A stretch of DNA of 64,000 nucleotides from Paraspadella gotoi (lineage: Eukaryota > Chaetognatha). Each line of letters opens with the position of its first letter. The stretch's first letter is position 1. Shown here piece by piece: positions 55,317 through 64,000 of this stretch. The notes beneath the pieces were generated by a model. That model was not told the origin of the DNA and ran no database searches. It was given only the letters and a program-made list of their open reading frames with translations. The position numbers were made by a program, and so were the translations under genes. The stretch is from positions 17,531 through 81,530 of the forward strand of contig JBJCIZ010001671.1 in NCBI GenBank assembly GCA_051294375.1, in the 5' to 3' direction.

Positions 55317-55850
55317 AGAGAGACTTGGCTCTCCCGCGTCGCAGGGTAGGAATGGCTCGTCGTGAGGGAGGCTCAACTGCATCTGACAAGACTCCCGAAC
55401 GTCGTATATAACTGGAGATCTCTCAAAAGCAAACAAATAATAAAAAGTCGAATTCTAAAGAATGTAAATAAAATGTAATAAAATTAAATCAGACGAAAAT
55501 CCAGCGTAAATCAAACAAAAATTCCAGCAAAATCATACAAAAAAATCTCCGAAGAAAATAACGGCGTCCGTGGAAAAGTCGTAAGAAAATAGTTGATGTT
55601 CCAGAGAAAATCGTAAGGAATCGTGATCAAAGTTGGTCTGTCTCTAAAAATGTGATCTAGTGAATCTGAATTTGTCTTGTTTGAGTCTGTCCAAGTAAAG
55701 TTTGGAGAGAGAGAGAGAGAGAAAGAGAGAGGGAGAGAAAGAGTGGAGAAAGAGTCAGGTCCAGTCCCTGTCGGTCGATCGGTCAATCGGTCGAATGGGT
55801 CGGATCTGGCCGTCTCCGTCGTCTCGGCCTTTTCTCTTCACCCCCGCCTC
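55317..55850 (+). repeat. Left inverted repeat bracketing gag-only unit, copy 2
   Basis: cttggctctcccgcgtcgcagggtaggaatggctcgtcgtgag... (55,322-55,416), then GA-rich and gtcgatcggtcaatcggtc...gtctcggccttttctcttca (55,770-55,840). The same pieces appear reversed and in mirrored order at 61,300-61,590. The 55,420-55,690 part is unmatched. Confidence 0.6.
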
Positions 55851-56041
55851 GGCTCTAGGGCTCCTAAGACCTAAGCAAGACCGTCTAAATGGCCGCGCAG
55901 GACCGACGGTATCATACGAATCTAACCTATCAACCCCCTATTCTTCTTCATGTCTTCTTGTTTCGGAGATGGAGTTTCCGATGATCTTCATCTTGTTTCT
56001 TCGTTCGATGACATCTTGGTTCCTGAAGAGCTGTTTGAGGG

Positions 56042-56155
56042 GTTGAGGAGAAATATTCATACACTCATTCATTCGTTCATCGATTCATTCCTTCATTTGT
56101 TCGTTCGTTCATTCATTCATTCGTTCATTTGTTCATTCATTCGTTCATTCTGGTT
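56042..56155 (+). repeat. (TTCATTCG)n-type tract
   Basis: Imperfect cattcattcgttcattcg array. A shorter version is at 42,639-42,668. Confidence 0.85.
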
Positions 56156-57113
56156 ATCTTGGATGGATAAGTTTCTTGTTCAATCCGAATCTTGAAATGT
56201 TAAGCGTTTTCCTGTCAGTTTGTTTTAATCTTATTTTAAGGTTTTCTAGTCTTATTTCTATTGTTTGTTTCTTCTGGTTGTTCTTGTTCGGTTTTTCTTG
56301 TTTTTCTATTTGTTTCTTGTTTCGTTTTTGTCTTATTGATTTTAAGAGTTTCTTTTTTGTTGTAATATCAAGTTTTTGTCTTTGGAGTTATTTTTATACA
56401 TACTGCTTTATGTAAATGACATTATGTTTCATTCAATCTATAATATATCATTCTTTCATCGATTTCTTTTTTGTTGACATTCATTACTCATACTGCTCCA
56501 GAATGGGCGCATCCTCTTCAAGGGTTTCCTCTCCTGGCTGCAGGACCGAGCATATTATCTTCATCTAAATTGTTCTAATTTCTGGATTTTTCTTCTTGTT
56601 CTTGGTCTTGTTGATGGTCTTGTTCTTGGTCCATTGTTCTTGTTCAGTTCATTTTCTTGTTCTATTTCTTTTGCTCGGTTCCTCGCCGCGGATGGTCACC
56701 GTTTCACACATACGTTCCACATTTTCCCGGATATCAAGACTTTGGAAGACGGGCTCTACTGGCGCTGGCTTCCAACTTTTGGATTTTATTGTTTTCTTTT
56801 ATTTAGTTTCGTATCTTCGTAATTTCTTTGATGTTGAGTCGTTCAAATAGGCGTTCCATATGATCTACTGTGCAGCGCGCAAGCCGTTCCATTTGTTCCT
56901 TGATCTTGATCCACCACGCCCACATTCAGGTGTGTCGAACTTTGATGGGAAGCCTTTTCGTCCGGTTAATAAAGATTGTGCCTCCCCTTGAGCTGGCACT
57001 GCCGCGCCCTTGGGTGGCCCACACTTTGCCGGCTCCTCTTTCCACGCTGCATGGCCGCGCGCGGAAGGGATGGCTTGCACATTTCATTCGTACATTCTTT
57101 GCACGCGAGAATT

Positions 57114-57400
57114 GGCTGGTTGCCGCCGACTTTCCCTTAACGCAAAGTTCGGGGTTGGTCGACGGTTTCCGGCGCCGAATTCTCTGGCTGGTTGCCGCGG
57201 CTTTCCCATTACCCTAAGGTCAGGTCGGCCGGCGGGTTCCGACGCCACACACCTTTGGCTGGTTGCCACCGGCTTTCCCAGTACCCTGAGGTCGGGTTGG
57301 CCGGCGGTTTCCGACGCCGCACTCCTCTGGCTGGTTGCCGTCGGCTTTCCCATTACCCTTAGGTCAGGTTGTCCGACGGGTTCCGGCGCCAGAGCTCCGT
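57114..57400 (-). repeat. 72-bp tandem repeat, copy 2 (4 units)
   Basis: Units start at 57,114, 57,186, 57,257 and 57,329. One unit is 71 bp, which breaks the frame that is maintained in copy 1. Confidence 0.9.
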
Positions 57401-57856
57401 CAGATGTTGATCGTTCGCAGTTGCTCGTTCACATGGAGAATAAAAGAGACAAAGATTAGTAGTTATATGTTAGACAATTTTTTTTTGTATCTGTTTTTTC
57501 TAATGATTATAATTGTTTTTAATATTTAACGAATACGGATTTAAAATATATCTTGTGTAAGAGTTTAGTCGTTAACTAAATTCTTAAGTTTTATTTGTTA
57601 ATTTAAATTCTGATAAATATGCTAGTTTTATAATTTTAAATATTCTTTGCTCTTTTTTATCGGGGTTTCTCGTTCTTTCATGTTTCTTATTCATTTTTAT
57701 TTTAATATAATATAATATTTATTATTAGCAGTTTTAATCATTATTTTTACATGACCATGTATTTTTCATTAGCTTAAATAGTAAATTAGTGACGTCGGAA
57801 CGAAACAAAATGCTAATCAAACTTCATTAGGTCAGGGCTACAAAACAATTTATCAT

Positions 57857-59365
57857 TCAGACATTCATAGTGGGTTTCATCTCATAACATATCAGTATAT
57901 GGCGACTCACCGGATCAGCCGTGCAGCAGTGAGAGATGTCCATGTTGTGAGGCTGTGAAAGATTCCGTGTAGGAGAAGTCGCCACCACTTTCGCGTATGT
58001 CACGGGGTCCTGTCTCGGGGCAAATGCTGTAACATTATGCACAATAGAGTGGTGTGGCCCACCACATACAATACAGGCATTTTTAGGCAAGTTACACTGT
58101 TTAGCCAAATGGTTCTTTTCAAGACATCTATAACATAAACCATTTCTTTTCATAACAATAGCTTTGTTTTCATTGGACAGTTTTTTAAAAGCTTTGCAAG
58201 CTTCCAACATGTGCCATTCATTACAACATACACAAGCATGTTCAACTTTCACTTTCTGAGCAATTCGTACACTAGATGAATGAAAACCTTGGTTGACCTT
58301 CAAAGGGTTGACCTTTGTCGCTTCACCCCCGCCGTTCAGGTTCCGGCGTGATTCGTTGGCGTTGATGGCAGCGATGTCGACCGTGATCTTCTTTTTTCCA
58401 TAGGCTCCTTTTTCTAAAAGAATTCTTTTCTTGAGAAAGATGATGAAGTCGTCAAACTTCAACTTTCTCCCGTGATGGTACTGATGATCTGCATCTTTTT
58501 CCGCAAAGTCGCCTTTTAGAAAGTCACATCTGGTTTCCATAATCTTGTTGATAACAGTGTCTTCATCCATTTCACTCCCTTTTTCATATTTATCAGCCAA
58601 AACTTTGACATTCTCCAATTCAGTGGTTAACCTGTCCAATTCTGTTCTGTTTCCTGGCATTATCTTAGGTTTGGCCAAGATATCCCTGAGAAAATCATGG
58701 ACGTTGGCATCTTTCTTCCCAAATTCTTTTCTTAGGGTCTCCAAAGCTTCTTTAATTGCCTCAGAGTGGTCATTTTCTTTCATTATGAATTTGGTTAGTT
58801 TCATATGAGCCAGTCCTGTAAACCAATGGTTGAGCTCTTGTAGTTTGACCTCGTCAGTAGCTTCAGCCTGTTTCATGGTTGCTTCATATGCTCGCATATG
58901 CAGTTCAAACACAACATTCTTGTCTTCTCCAGAAAAAGGTTTCTTTGGCCTTCCCTGTTCGACATTCCTCAGCATGGAATCCTTTTTCAATTGGTTCATC
59001 CAAATTGCCATAATTGAATCGTTAAGGTTGGTTGCTGTGGCAGTTGGTGCTGGGGTCATAACCGGAGTTTGAGCCAAACAATCTGAGTCGGCTTCAAAAA
59101 AGCGGGTCGTTGTACCTCCAAAACTCACTCGTCGATTTTTTTCATTTTCCAATTTTTGGGTGAGATTATGGACCAAGTCCTCCAGCTGATGGATCCTCCT
59201 TTCTTGTTTCTTTAGATTCACTTCATGGTTGACACAGCAATCGCTGAGCTTAGTCATAGTTTCAGCTTTCCCAGTTCTTGTTTCATTAAAGATTCTTTCC
59301 ATGCATTCGAGGCGTCCTTGAAGCATTTGGAAGGCTTTGCACATTTCATTCAAGTCATTTCGCAT
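57857..59365 (-). CDS. BEL/Pao-type Gag protein (pol-less unit)
   Basis: 502 codons on the minus strand, intact. Residues ~1-85 are helical/coiled-coil. About 135-300 form a capsid-like region starting KKPFSGEDKNVVFELHMRAY with helices through TELDRLTTELENVK. A basic linker follows. The C-terminus carries the zinc-binding set of BEL Gag: CVCCNEWHMLEACKAF (~376), CYRCLEKNHLAKQC (~411) and CIVCGGPHHSIVH (~431). It should bind RNA and assemble particles. The frame stops about 60 residues after the last knuckle, before any protease. In-frame sequence extends slightly upstream of the ATG to a stop at about 59,435, and further N-terminal coding lies upstream in another frame. Confidence 0.75.
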   Translation of the reverse strand: MRNDLNEMCKAFQMLQGRLECMERIFNETRTGKAETMTKLSDCCVNHEVNLKKQERRIHQLEDLVHNLTQKLENEKNRRVSFGGTTTRFFEADSDCLAQTPVMTPAPTATATNLNDSIMAIWMNQLKKDSMLRNVEQGRPKKPFSGEDKNVVFELHMRAYEATMKQAEATDEVKLQELNHWFTGLAHMKLTKFIMKENDHSEAIKEALETLRKEFGKKDANVHDFLRDILAKPKIMPGNRTELDRLTTELENVKVLADKYEKGSEMDEDTVINKIMETRCDFLKGDFAEKDADHQYHHGRKLKFDDFIIFLKKRILLEKGAYGKKKITVDIAAINANESRRNLNGGGEATKVNPLKVNQGFHSSSVRIAQKVKVEHACVCCNEWHMLEACKAFKKLSNENKAIVMKRNGLCYRCLEKNHLAKQCNLPKNACIVCGGPHHSIVHNVTAFAPRQDPVTYAKVVATSPTRNLSQPHNMDISHCCTADPVSRHILICYEMKPTMNV

Positions 59366-60010
59366 TCTTTCATTTTCGGCAGAAGAGGATTCGCGACGGC
59401 GACTTCTGCGTGACTTCTCGTTTTTCTTTCAATCTTCTCATTTATTGTCTTCATTTCTCTCTTTTATTTCGTTCATGAGTTCATTTCTTTTTCCATCTCT
59501 ATTTTCTTTTTTCTATTTCTTGTTTGTACTGCTCTTCTTCTTTTCTTCTTTTTCCGCCTTGATAAGGGTCAATTCATGTTGTTCTTTGTCAAATTTTCCT
59601 TTAACAAATCTTTTCATCATTGAAGTCGTGGTCCGAGCCAGAATCCTCTTGATCAACAGCATTGTGTCATGCTGCTACATCATCATTCGTCGCTTCATAC
59701 GTTTGCTTCACCGCCGTTTCAGAGTCTCCGATGTCGAGTCGAAATCCTCACTTTCACTCTGCCTTTTCAGAATCATGAGTTTCCCGCCGGGACTCTGGTC
59801 CTCTCCTCGCCATGGCGACGCATAGCAATGTTCACTATTTGGAGAGTTTGGTCGAGAAGATTGAGATCGTCGGGAGATCGGCAAGACTCTTGAGCAGCCT
59901 TGGTCTGTCTCTCTTCAATTCGAGGAGGTCCATAGTTCACCGGCGATAATGACCGATTCGGGGTGGCGAGTTCCTGGTAGCGCTCGATGAGCCACACGGT
60001 GCCTCAGACC
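59366..60010 (-). pseudogene. N-terminal extension of the BEL-like Gag, frameshifted
   Basis: Homologous to the uninterrupted piece in copy 1 (52,756-53,108). It carries an IERYQELATP start, a QTKAAQESCRSPDDLNLLDQ helix, an acidic Ser/Glu-rich segment and a Lys/Glu-rich coiled coil. Indels and stops (for example the stop near 59,435) separate it from the 502-codon frame. The 74-codon piece 59,773-59,997 is part of it. Confidence 0.6.
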
Positions 60011-60035
60011 TCCAGGAAAAAAAAAATTTCAAAAT

Positions 60036-60390
60036 CGAGTGAAAAAAGTCATGTCATCGATTTTGATTTTGATAGGTTAACTGATAAGTAGATGGTTCTT
60101 GCGGGCTTTTGATCAGAAAAGATCGCTAAAACTCGTAACCTTTCTTTTCTTTTTACTTTTCTTTTACTCTCTAAAATAAATTATTTTTTTATTTTGGCCA
60201 ACTGCCATTTTCTCTATACTTATGGTTAATTGCATAAAATGATACGGCGTTCGAAAGCTGATTGTCTCCCCTTGGATATATGCATAAGGACAAATGTTAT
60301 TTTTTCATACGTATAAAGTAATATAATTTTTTCTTAACATACTTCATGTATTTTACATTAAAAAAATTTACAAAAACATTTTTTTTACTT
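60036..60390. other. AT-rich flank
   Basis: Nothing recognised apart from short T-runs. Confidence 0.4.
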
Positions 60391-60394
60391 CATA

Positions 60395-61185
60395 TTACTC
60401 GTTTAACCAGGTTTATCACTGCTGGTAATATCTATAGGTTTTATTAGATAAAGGAAGGTTTACTTAGTCTGGGTTTGATGCGATTCATTGCGATTTTTAA
60501 AATTAAGAGAGAATTTGATTTTTCAAATAAGGTATTCAACCACAGACATTCGCGCAAAATATATAAGAAATTAACTAAGTTTCAAGAATTTAAAATTTTT
60601 CTTGCAGTTACTCGTTTAAACAGGTTTATTATATTAAAAAATGATAATAGTTTTATTAGTTAGTAATCGGTTTTGGCTATTATGGTCTGTTGCGGTTTTT
60701 TGGCGTTTTGAGTTTTAAGAAAGAAATATACCTTACCAGTTGACAAGTCAATCATCGAAAATAACAAAGAAAGAACTAGGTTTTCAAAATTTTCTTTTCT
60801 GACTTTCTTGTATTCGTTTAACCAGGTTTATCTGAACTAAATATCATTCTCAGGTTGAACAGGTAGCATAAGGTTCTAGTAATACCTGGTTAATGCGGAT
60901 TTTAGCGATTTTGTATTTTAAGAGAGAAACAAGCTTTACCAATGAACTTCTCAATTCCGAAAAATAACAAAGAAAGAACTAGGATTTTAAATTTCTNNNN
61001 NNNNNNATTTTGACGAATTCGTTTACAAAGGTTTTTGTTAAAAAAGAGATATATTCATGTTTAAAAGCTGACCTGAGATTACAGTGATATAGGGTTAAAG
61101 CGGATTTTCGTTATTTTCAGTTTTAATGGAGAAAGAAGCTCCACCAGTAAACCCATCAGACCTCCTAGATTATCAAGTNNNNNNN
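60395..61185 (+). repeat. ~205-213-bp diverged tandem repeat (4 units)
   Basis: Units start with 'attcgtttaaccaggttta'-like sequence at about 60,395, 60,607, 60,812 and 61,013. They share gcggattttagcgatttt...gttttaagagagaaa...taccagt..ac..tcaat...aaataacaaagaaagaac. Two 10-N gaps (60,997-61,006; 61,179-61,188) lie inside. Non-coding. Confidence 0.75.
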
Positions 61186-61269
61186 NNNTTGTTTTTATTT
61201 TCACTGTTTGGGGATATTTGTTATCTTGTTATTTTAATCAATAAATCAATATATAAATCTTATATTCAT

Positions 61270-61590
61270 TAGAGAGAGAGAGAGAGNNNNNNNNNNTGAT
61301 TGAAGAGAAAGGCACGAGACCGACGAAGACGACGACAGAGACGACGACAAAGACGACGACAAAGATGACGACAACCGAGGTCGATGGACTGACCGATTGA
61401 CCGTACGACTCGTTTGCCCTCTCTCTCTTTTACCGGTTTCTCCCCCCTTTCTCTCTCATTTCTACGATTCGACCTATTTATTATATACGACATTCGGGAG
61501 TCCTGTCAGATGCAGNNNNNNNNNNCTCACGACGAGCCATTCCGACCCTGCAACGCGGGAGACCCAAGTCTCTCTTCAAAGAAAGAGAGA
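61270..61590 (-). repeat. Right inverted repeat bracketing gag-only unit, copy 2
   Basis: Reverse complement of pieces of 55,317-55,850, with two 10-N gaps (61,287-61,296; 61,516-61,525). It contains a (GAC)n-like array at 61,318-61,372. Confidence 0.6.
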
Positions 61591-61680
61591 GAGAGAGAGA
61601 GAGAGAAAAGAGAGAGAGTAAGAGAGTGAGAAAGAAAGAGAGAGTGAGAGAGAGAAAGAAAGAAAGAGAGAGATAGATAA
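61575..61680 (+). repeat. (GA)n microsatellite
   Basis: GA-rich run; artefactual Arg/Glu and Leu/Ser frames on the two strands. Confidence 0.95.
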
Positions 61681-61689
61681 AAATGCGTA

Positions 61690-62198
61690 TAAAAACCGCA
61701 AAGTAATTAAATAAAAACCGCGCTCTTTTCCCTTTCTATTTCTCTCTTCTTTTATGAGAAATGAGGAAACCAACCACTGACCAAGCAAAAATATGACAAA
61801 ATTGCTATTTGCATGTTGTTAGTTTTTAGACAACATTATTCCTTAAAACACATTCAGTAGAATATAAATATTCCAAAGCAAAACAGAATTTTTTTTTAAA
61901 AAAAATATGTAAGTTTAAATTGATATTCAATTTTAATAATTATATAAAACGTCTTGATGGTCATTATTATTTAAAACAAAATAAAAAACAATTTTATAAA
62001 TATTTTTCAAGTCTAGGAATAATCATTAGAATGGTGACATCAAATCGGAGGTGGCGGGTGGGATGTGCCGTTATTTAAAACTCAGGCAGTGTTGTAGTGA
62101 GATAGGCGGCGACGGAGGAAGGCAGCAGGCCGTAACCTGGAGGTCGTTTTTGAAAATTCAGGCAGGTGTGCGCCGCCAATTCAAAGCCAAGAAACAAA
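61690..62198. other. AT-rich interval and possible leader
   Basis: 62,045-62,198 is GC-richer. It includes cctggaggtcgtttttgaaaattcaggcaggtgtgcg (62,138-62,174), nearly repeated at 27,479-27,516, so the leader of the next ORF belongs to a repeat family. Confidence 0.4.
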
Positions 62199-62558
62199 AT
62201 GCGTCCAAACTACGACGGTCAGAGGCACAACTATAACGACGGAGAATCTTTATTATCCCCACCGTTTCGCCAGCAACGAGAGGCAGCCCCAGTGGCGCCA
62301 ACACCCATTTCGAGCGGCAAAAAGAAGCAACAAATATACTATCGATCCAACACCGACTCTCCCTTTGGACGCTCCCCTACAATTCGCCTAGTCGTAAATC
62401 CACGCCATTCCTTGCGTCAGCCACGCCCACTCCTAACGCCACGACAACGGCCGTTCGTTCGGGGCCTCGGTCCAGATTCCACGACCGAAGAATATGGACG
62501 CTTGCTAGTCGCCAAGGTCTCAACGCTGTCGTTACGACCGCCGGGGAGACTCAGATAA
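62199..62558 (+). CDS. Hypothetical basic protein, 119 residues
   Basis: The ATG at 62,199 has a good context (aacaaaATGc), 33 nt into a longer open frame. The product (begins MRPNYDGQRHNYNDGES) is Arg/Pro/Ser-rich and basic, with an N-terminal Tyr/Asn stretch, a GKKKQQIYYR patch and RQPRPLLTPRQRP. No domain or membrane segment is recognised. The upstream leader resembles part of 27.48 kb, which hints at a truncated retroelement ORF1 or Gag-like basic protein rather than a host gene. It could also be chance. Confidence 0.3.
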   Translation: MRPNYDGQRHNYNDGESLLSPPFRQQREAAPVAPTPISSGKKKQQIYYRSNTDSPFGRSPTIRLVVNPRHSLRQPRPLLTPRQRPFVRGLGPDSTTEEYGRLLVAKVSTLSLRPPGRLR

Positions 62559-63535
62559 AATTATAGATGTTTCAAATAGACTCCAAAACTATAACTCAGT
62601 GCTTCTCATTTTCTCAACATTTACCATGAAATCATATGTACTTAATATTTTTTAAATTTTAAACTCTTACCTCGTTTGTTCAATTTCTTACATTATAGAT
62701 ATTCAATTTTACTTTTTAGTATTAAACTCAAACCTCTACCGAAAATCCTGTATACTTCAACACACTTAAGTCTATTGATGCCCATCTCGTTTCAACTTAG
62801 AATTACCTGGGTGATTTTCGTCTGGGGGTTGTTAGTTTTGAACCCCAAATGTTTTCCAGCCACACGCTTGATTCGGGGTATCTGATATTCAACCATATTG
62901 AATCGTTACCAAACTTAAATTCGAAGTTGTTTAATTCACTAGCTTAGATCAATTCATAATTTAATTAAATAATAAAATTAAAAAGCGCATGACTCAGGAT
63001 GAACCCCAGGACTTTCCAGCCAGAGCAGCGATCCAGCCAGATGTCACCACTGGCTACGAATAAAGATTGATATTGACTCCAGAGGCTTTTTATGGTTCAA
63101 TCCTACTCTATAGTGTCATCCCTTTTTATGTAACTAAAACAAAAGAACAACCAGAGTAAAGTAAAGTCAGCTGATTCCTTTCTATTTGTTATCCATATCT
63201 GCAACTTATTTTGCATAAACTTCCATTAAAACTTCTGGAAAACCTAACAAAGAAAATTCTTTATTGGAACAGTGTTATTACTTATTCATTGTTAATAACA
63301 TTTGTTAATTCGTTGATTAATTAATTAATTAGGATTATTATTCTTTATGTTGCAATTTCGCATATGGATTATTGTACAAAGCTAATTAGCCTATGAATAT
63401 CTATTATGCTTTGATATTTTATTTAAGCTCTATATCATGAACCAAGCAAAGTTGGTTTAACAAAGATTTTTATCACCAAACCAATAAACAATTCAAGCAC
63501 GTTGCGATGCGACCATCGCCGCCATCTACAGCTAC
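62559..63535. other. AT-rich DNA, no gene recognised
   Basis: Only a 69-codon frame at 62,676-62,885 without domain. Confidence 0.4.
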
Positions 63536-63537
63536 TG

Positions 63538-63614
63538 CATGAAGAGAGAGAGAAGAGAGAGAGAGAGAAAGGAGAGAGAGGAGGAGAGAGAGCAGACAGA
63601 GAGAGTGAGGAGAG
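63538..63614 (+). repeat. (GA)n microsatellite
   Basis: GA-rich run with interruptions. The overlapping 118-codon minus frame (63,435-63,791) is largely a composition artefact. Confidence 0.9.
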
Positions 63615-64000
63615 ATTGTTTGCATAATTTTTATTTTTGAAAAAAAGAAGAAAGAAAATAGACTTGATTAAGACAATCCCGTTCAAGCGAAACTTTCTTT
63701 TGTTTATCTGTTTGGACCGTGCGCGGAAGAAATTCGGGGTCAGAGAACAGAAAACTCTCGAACGCTGAACCAATAACAACAACAAATACACCTATTAACA
63801 ACAACTACTAATAACAACAACAACCAAAACCATCTTTATATTTATTTGTGAATAATATTCCGAAATCAGAATAATGAGATCAAGCAGAAAATTATACAAA
63901 GTAAAAGTAGGTGTGAAATTATATATGCCTCGCCTCTTTTTTCCTCTAAGCCGGAATTAGCATTTTTGACTCTACTTAGTTGTCCTCACGAAGTCGGACA
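63615..64000. other. Window end, nothing recognised
   Basis: An (aacaacaacta)-type A/C-rich stretch at 63,775-63,825, then AT-rich sequence. Confidence 0.4.

Larger units (their letters stand above)
55655..60035 (-). mobile_element. Gag-only BEL-like unit, copy 2
   Basis: Uninterrupted counterpart of 42,250-53,108. On the minus strand it holds gag (60,010-57,857), a ~700-bp AT-rich spacer, the 72-bp repeats (57,400-57,114), a GC-rich stretch, the cattcattcgttc tract and a (GA)n end. No protease, RT or integrase sequence is present in either copy, so the family spreads, or was duplicated, as a gag-only unit. Flanking inverted repeats (55.3-55.85 and 61.3-61.6 kb) may mark its true ends. Definitive LTRs were not found. 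Confidence 0.6.

Noticed and set aside
58545-59072. Plus-strand ORFs of 87 and 80 codons opposite the gag gene
   Set aside because: Antisense shadows of the intact minus-strand Gag.

Overview
The window looks like invertebrate nuclear DNA dominated by transposable elements and simple repeats. The background is AT-rich, with no bacterial-style gene packing, no rRNA, no canonical functional tRNA, and long (GA)n, (CT)n, (ATT)n, (GAAT)n and (GTCC)n tracts. BEL/Pao retroelements, an env-bearing LTR element, Helentron-like elements and a tRNA-derived SINE point to an animal. Heavy microsatellite content would suit a marine invertebrate such as a decapod crustacean, but nothing in the window fixes the taxon. 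No ordinary single-copy host gene was recognised, and runs of N show this is a draft scaffold.

Layout. 0.6-1.8 kb: first copy of a Helentron-like element carrying minisatellites. 1.85-4.65 kb: a non-coding element with about 260-bp terminal inverted repeats. 5.25-6.04, 12.91-13.69 and 30.03-30.83 kb: three diverged copies (A, B, C) of one ~0.8-kb LTR. 13.7-24.4 kb: an unusually GC-rich island. Its 16-22 kb part reads on the + strand as a badly decayed BEL/Pao gag-pol, with the zinc knuckle, the RT YVDD-type box, RNase H, and the integrase core and C-terminus in the canonical order. LTR-B lies upstream and LTR-C, preceded by a G-rich polypurine tract, lies 8 kb downstream. 24.4-28.9 kb: AT-rich filler without genes. 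31-42 kb: small palindromic MITEs, two more Helentron-like copies, a CT-rich minisatellite, a tRNA-derived SINE and a TIR element.

42.2-53.1 and 55.65-60.04 kb are two copies of the same unit, which encodes a BEL-like Gag on the minus strand but no pol. Comparing them defines two insertions exactly, because each copy serves as the empty site of the other. One is a 610-bp MITE-like element (43,025-43,634) with a 6-bp target duplication. The other is a 5.78-kb LTR element (45,305-51,087) with 297-bp LTRs about 98% identical and a 4-bp target duplication (CTGT). That LTR element keeps gag, integrase and an env-like glycoprotein region but has no protease, reverse transcriptase or RNase H, so it is non-autonomous. 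54.1-55.1 kb carries ~353-bp tandem repeats, and 60.4-61.2 kb carries ~205-213-bp tandem repeats. Inverted repeats at 55.3-55.85 and 61.3-61.6 kb bracket the second gag-only unit.

The elements appear functionally interdependent. The gag-only unit and the RT-less env-bearing element could only move using enzymes supplied by relatives elsewhere in the genome.
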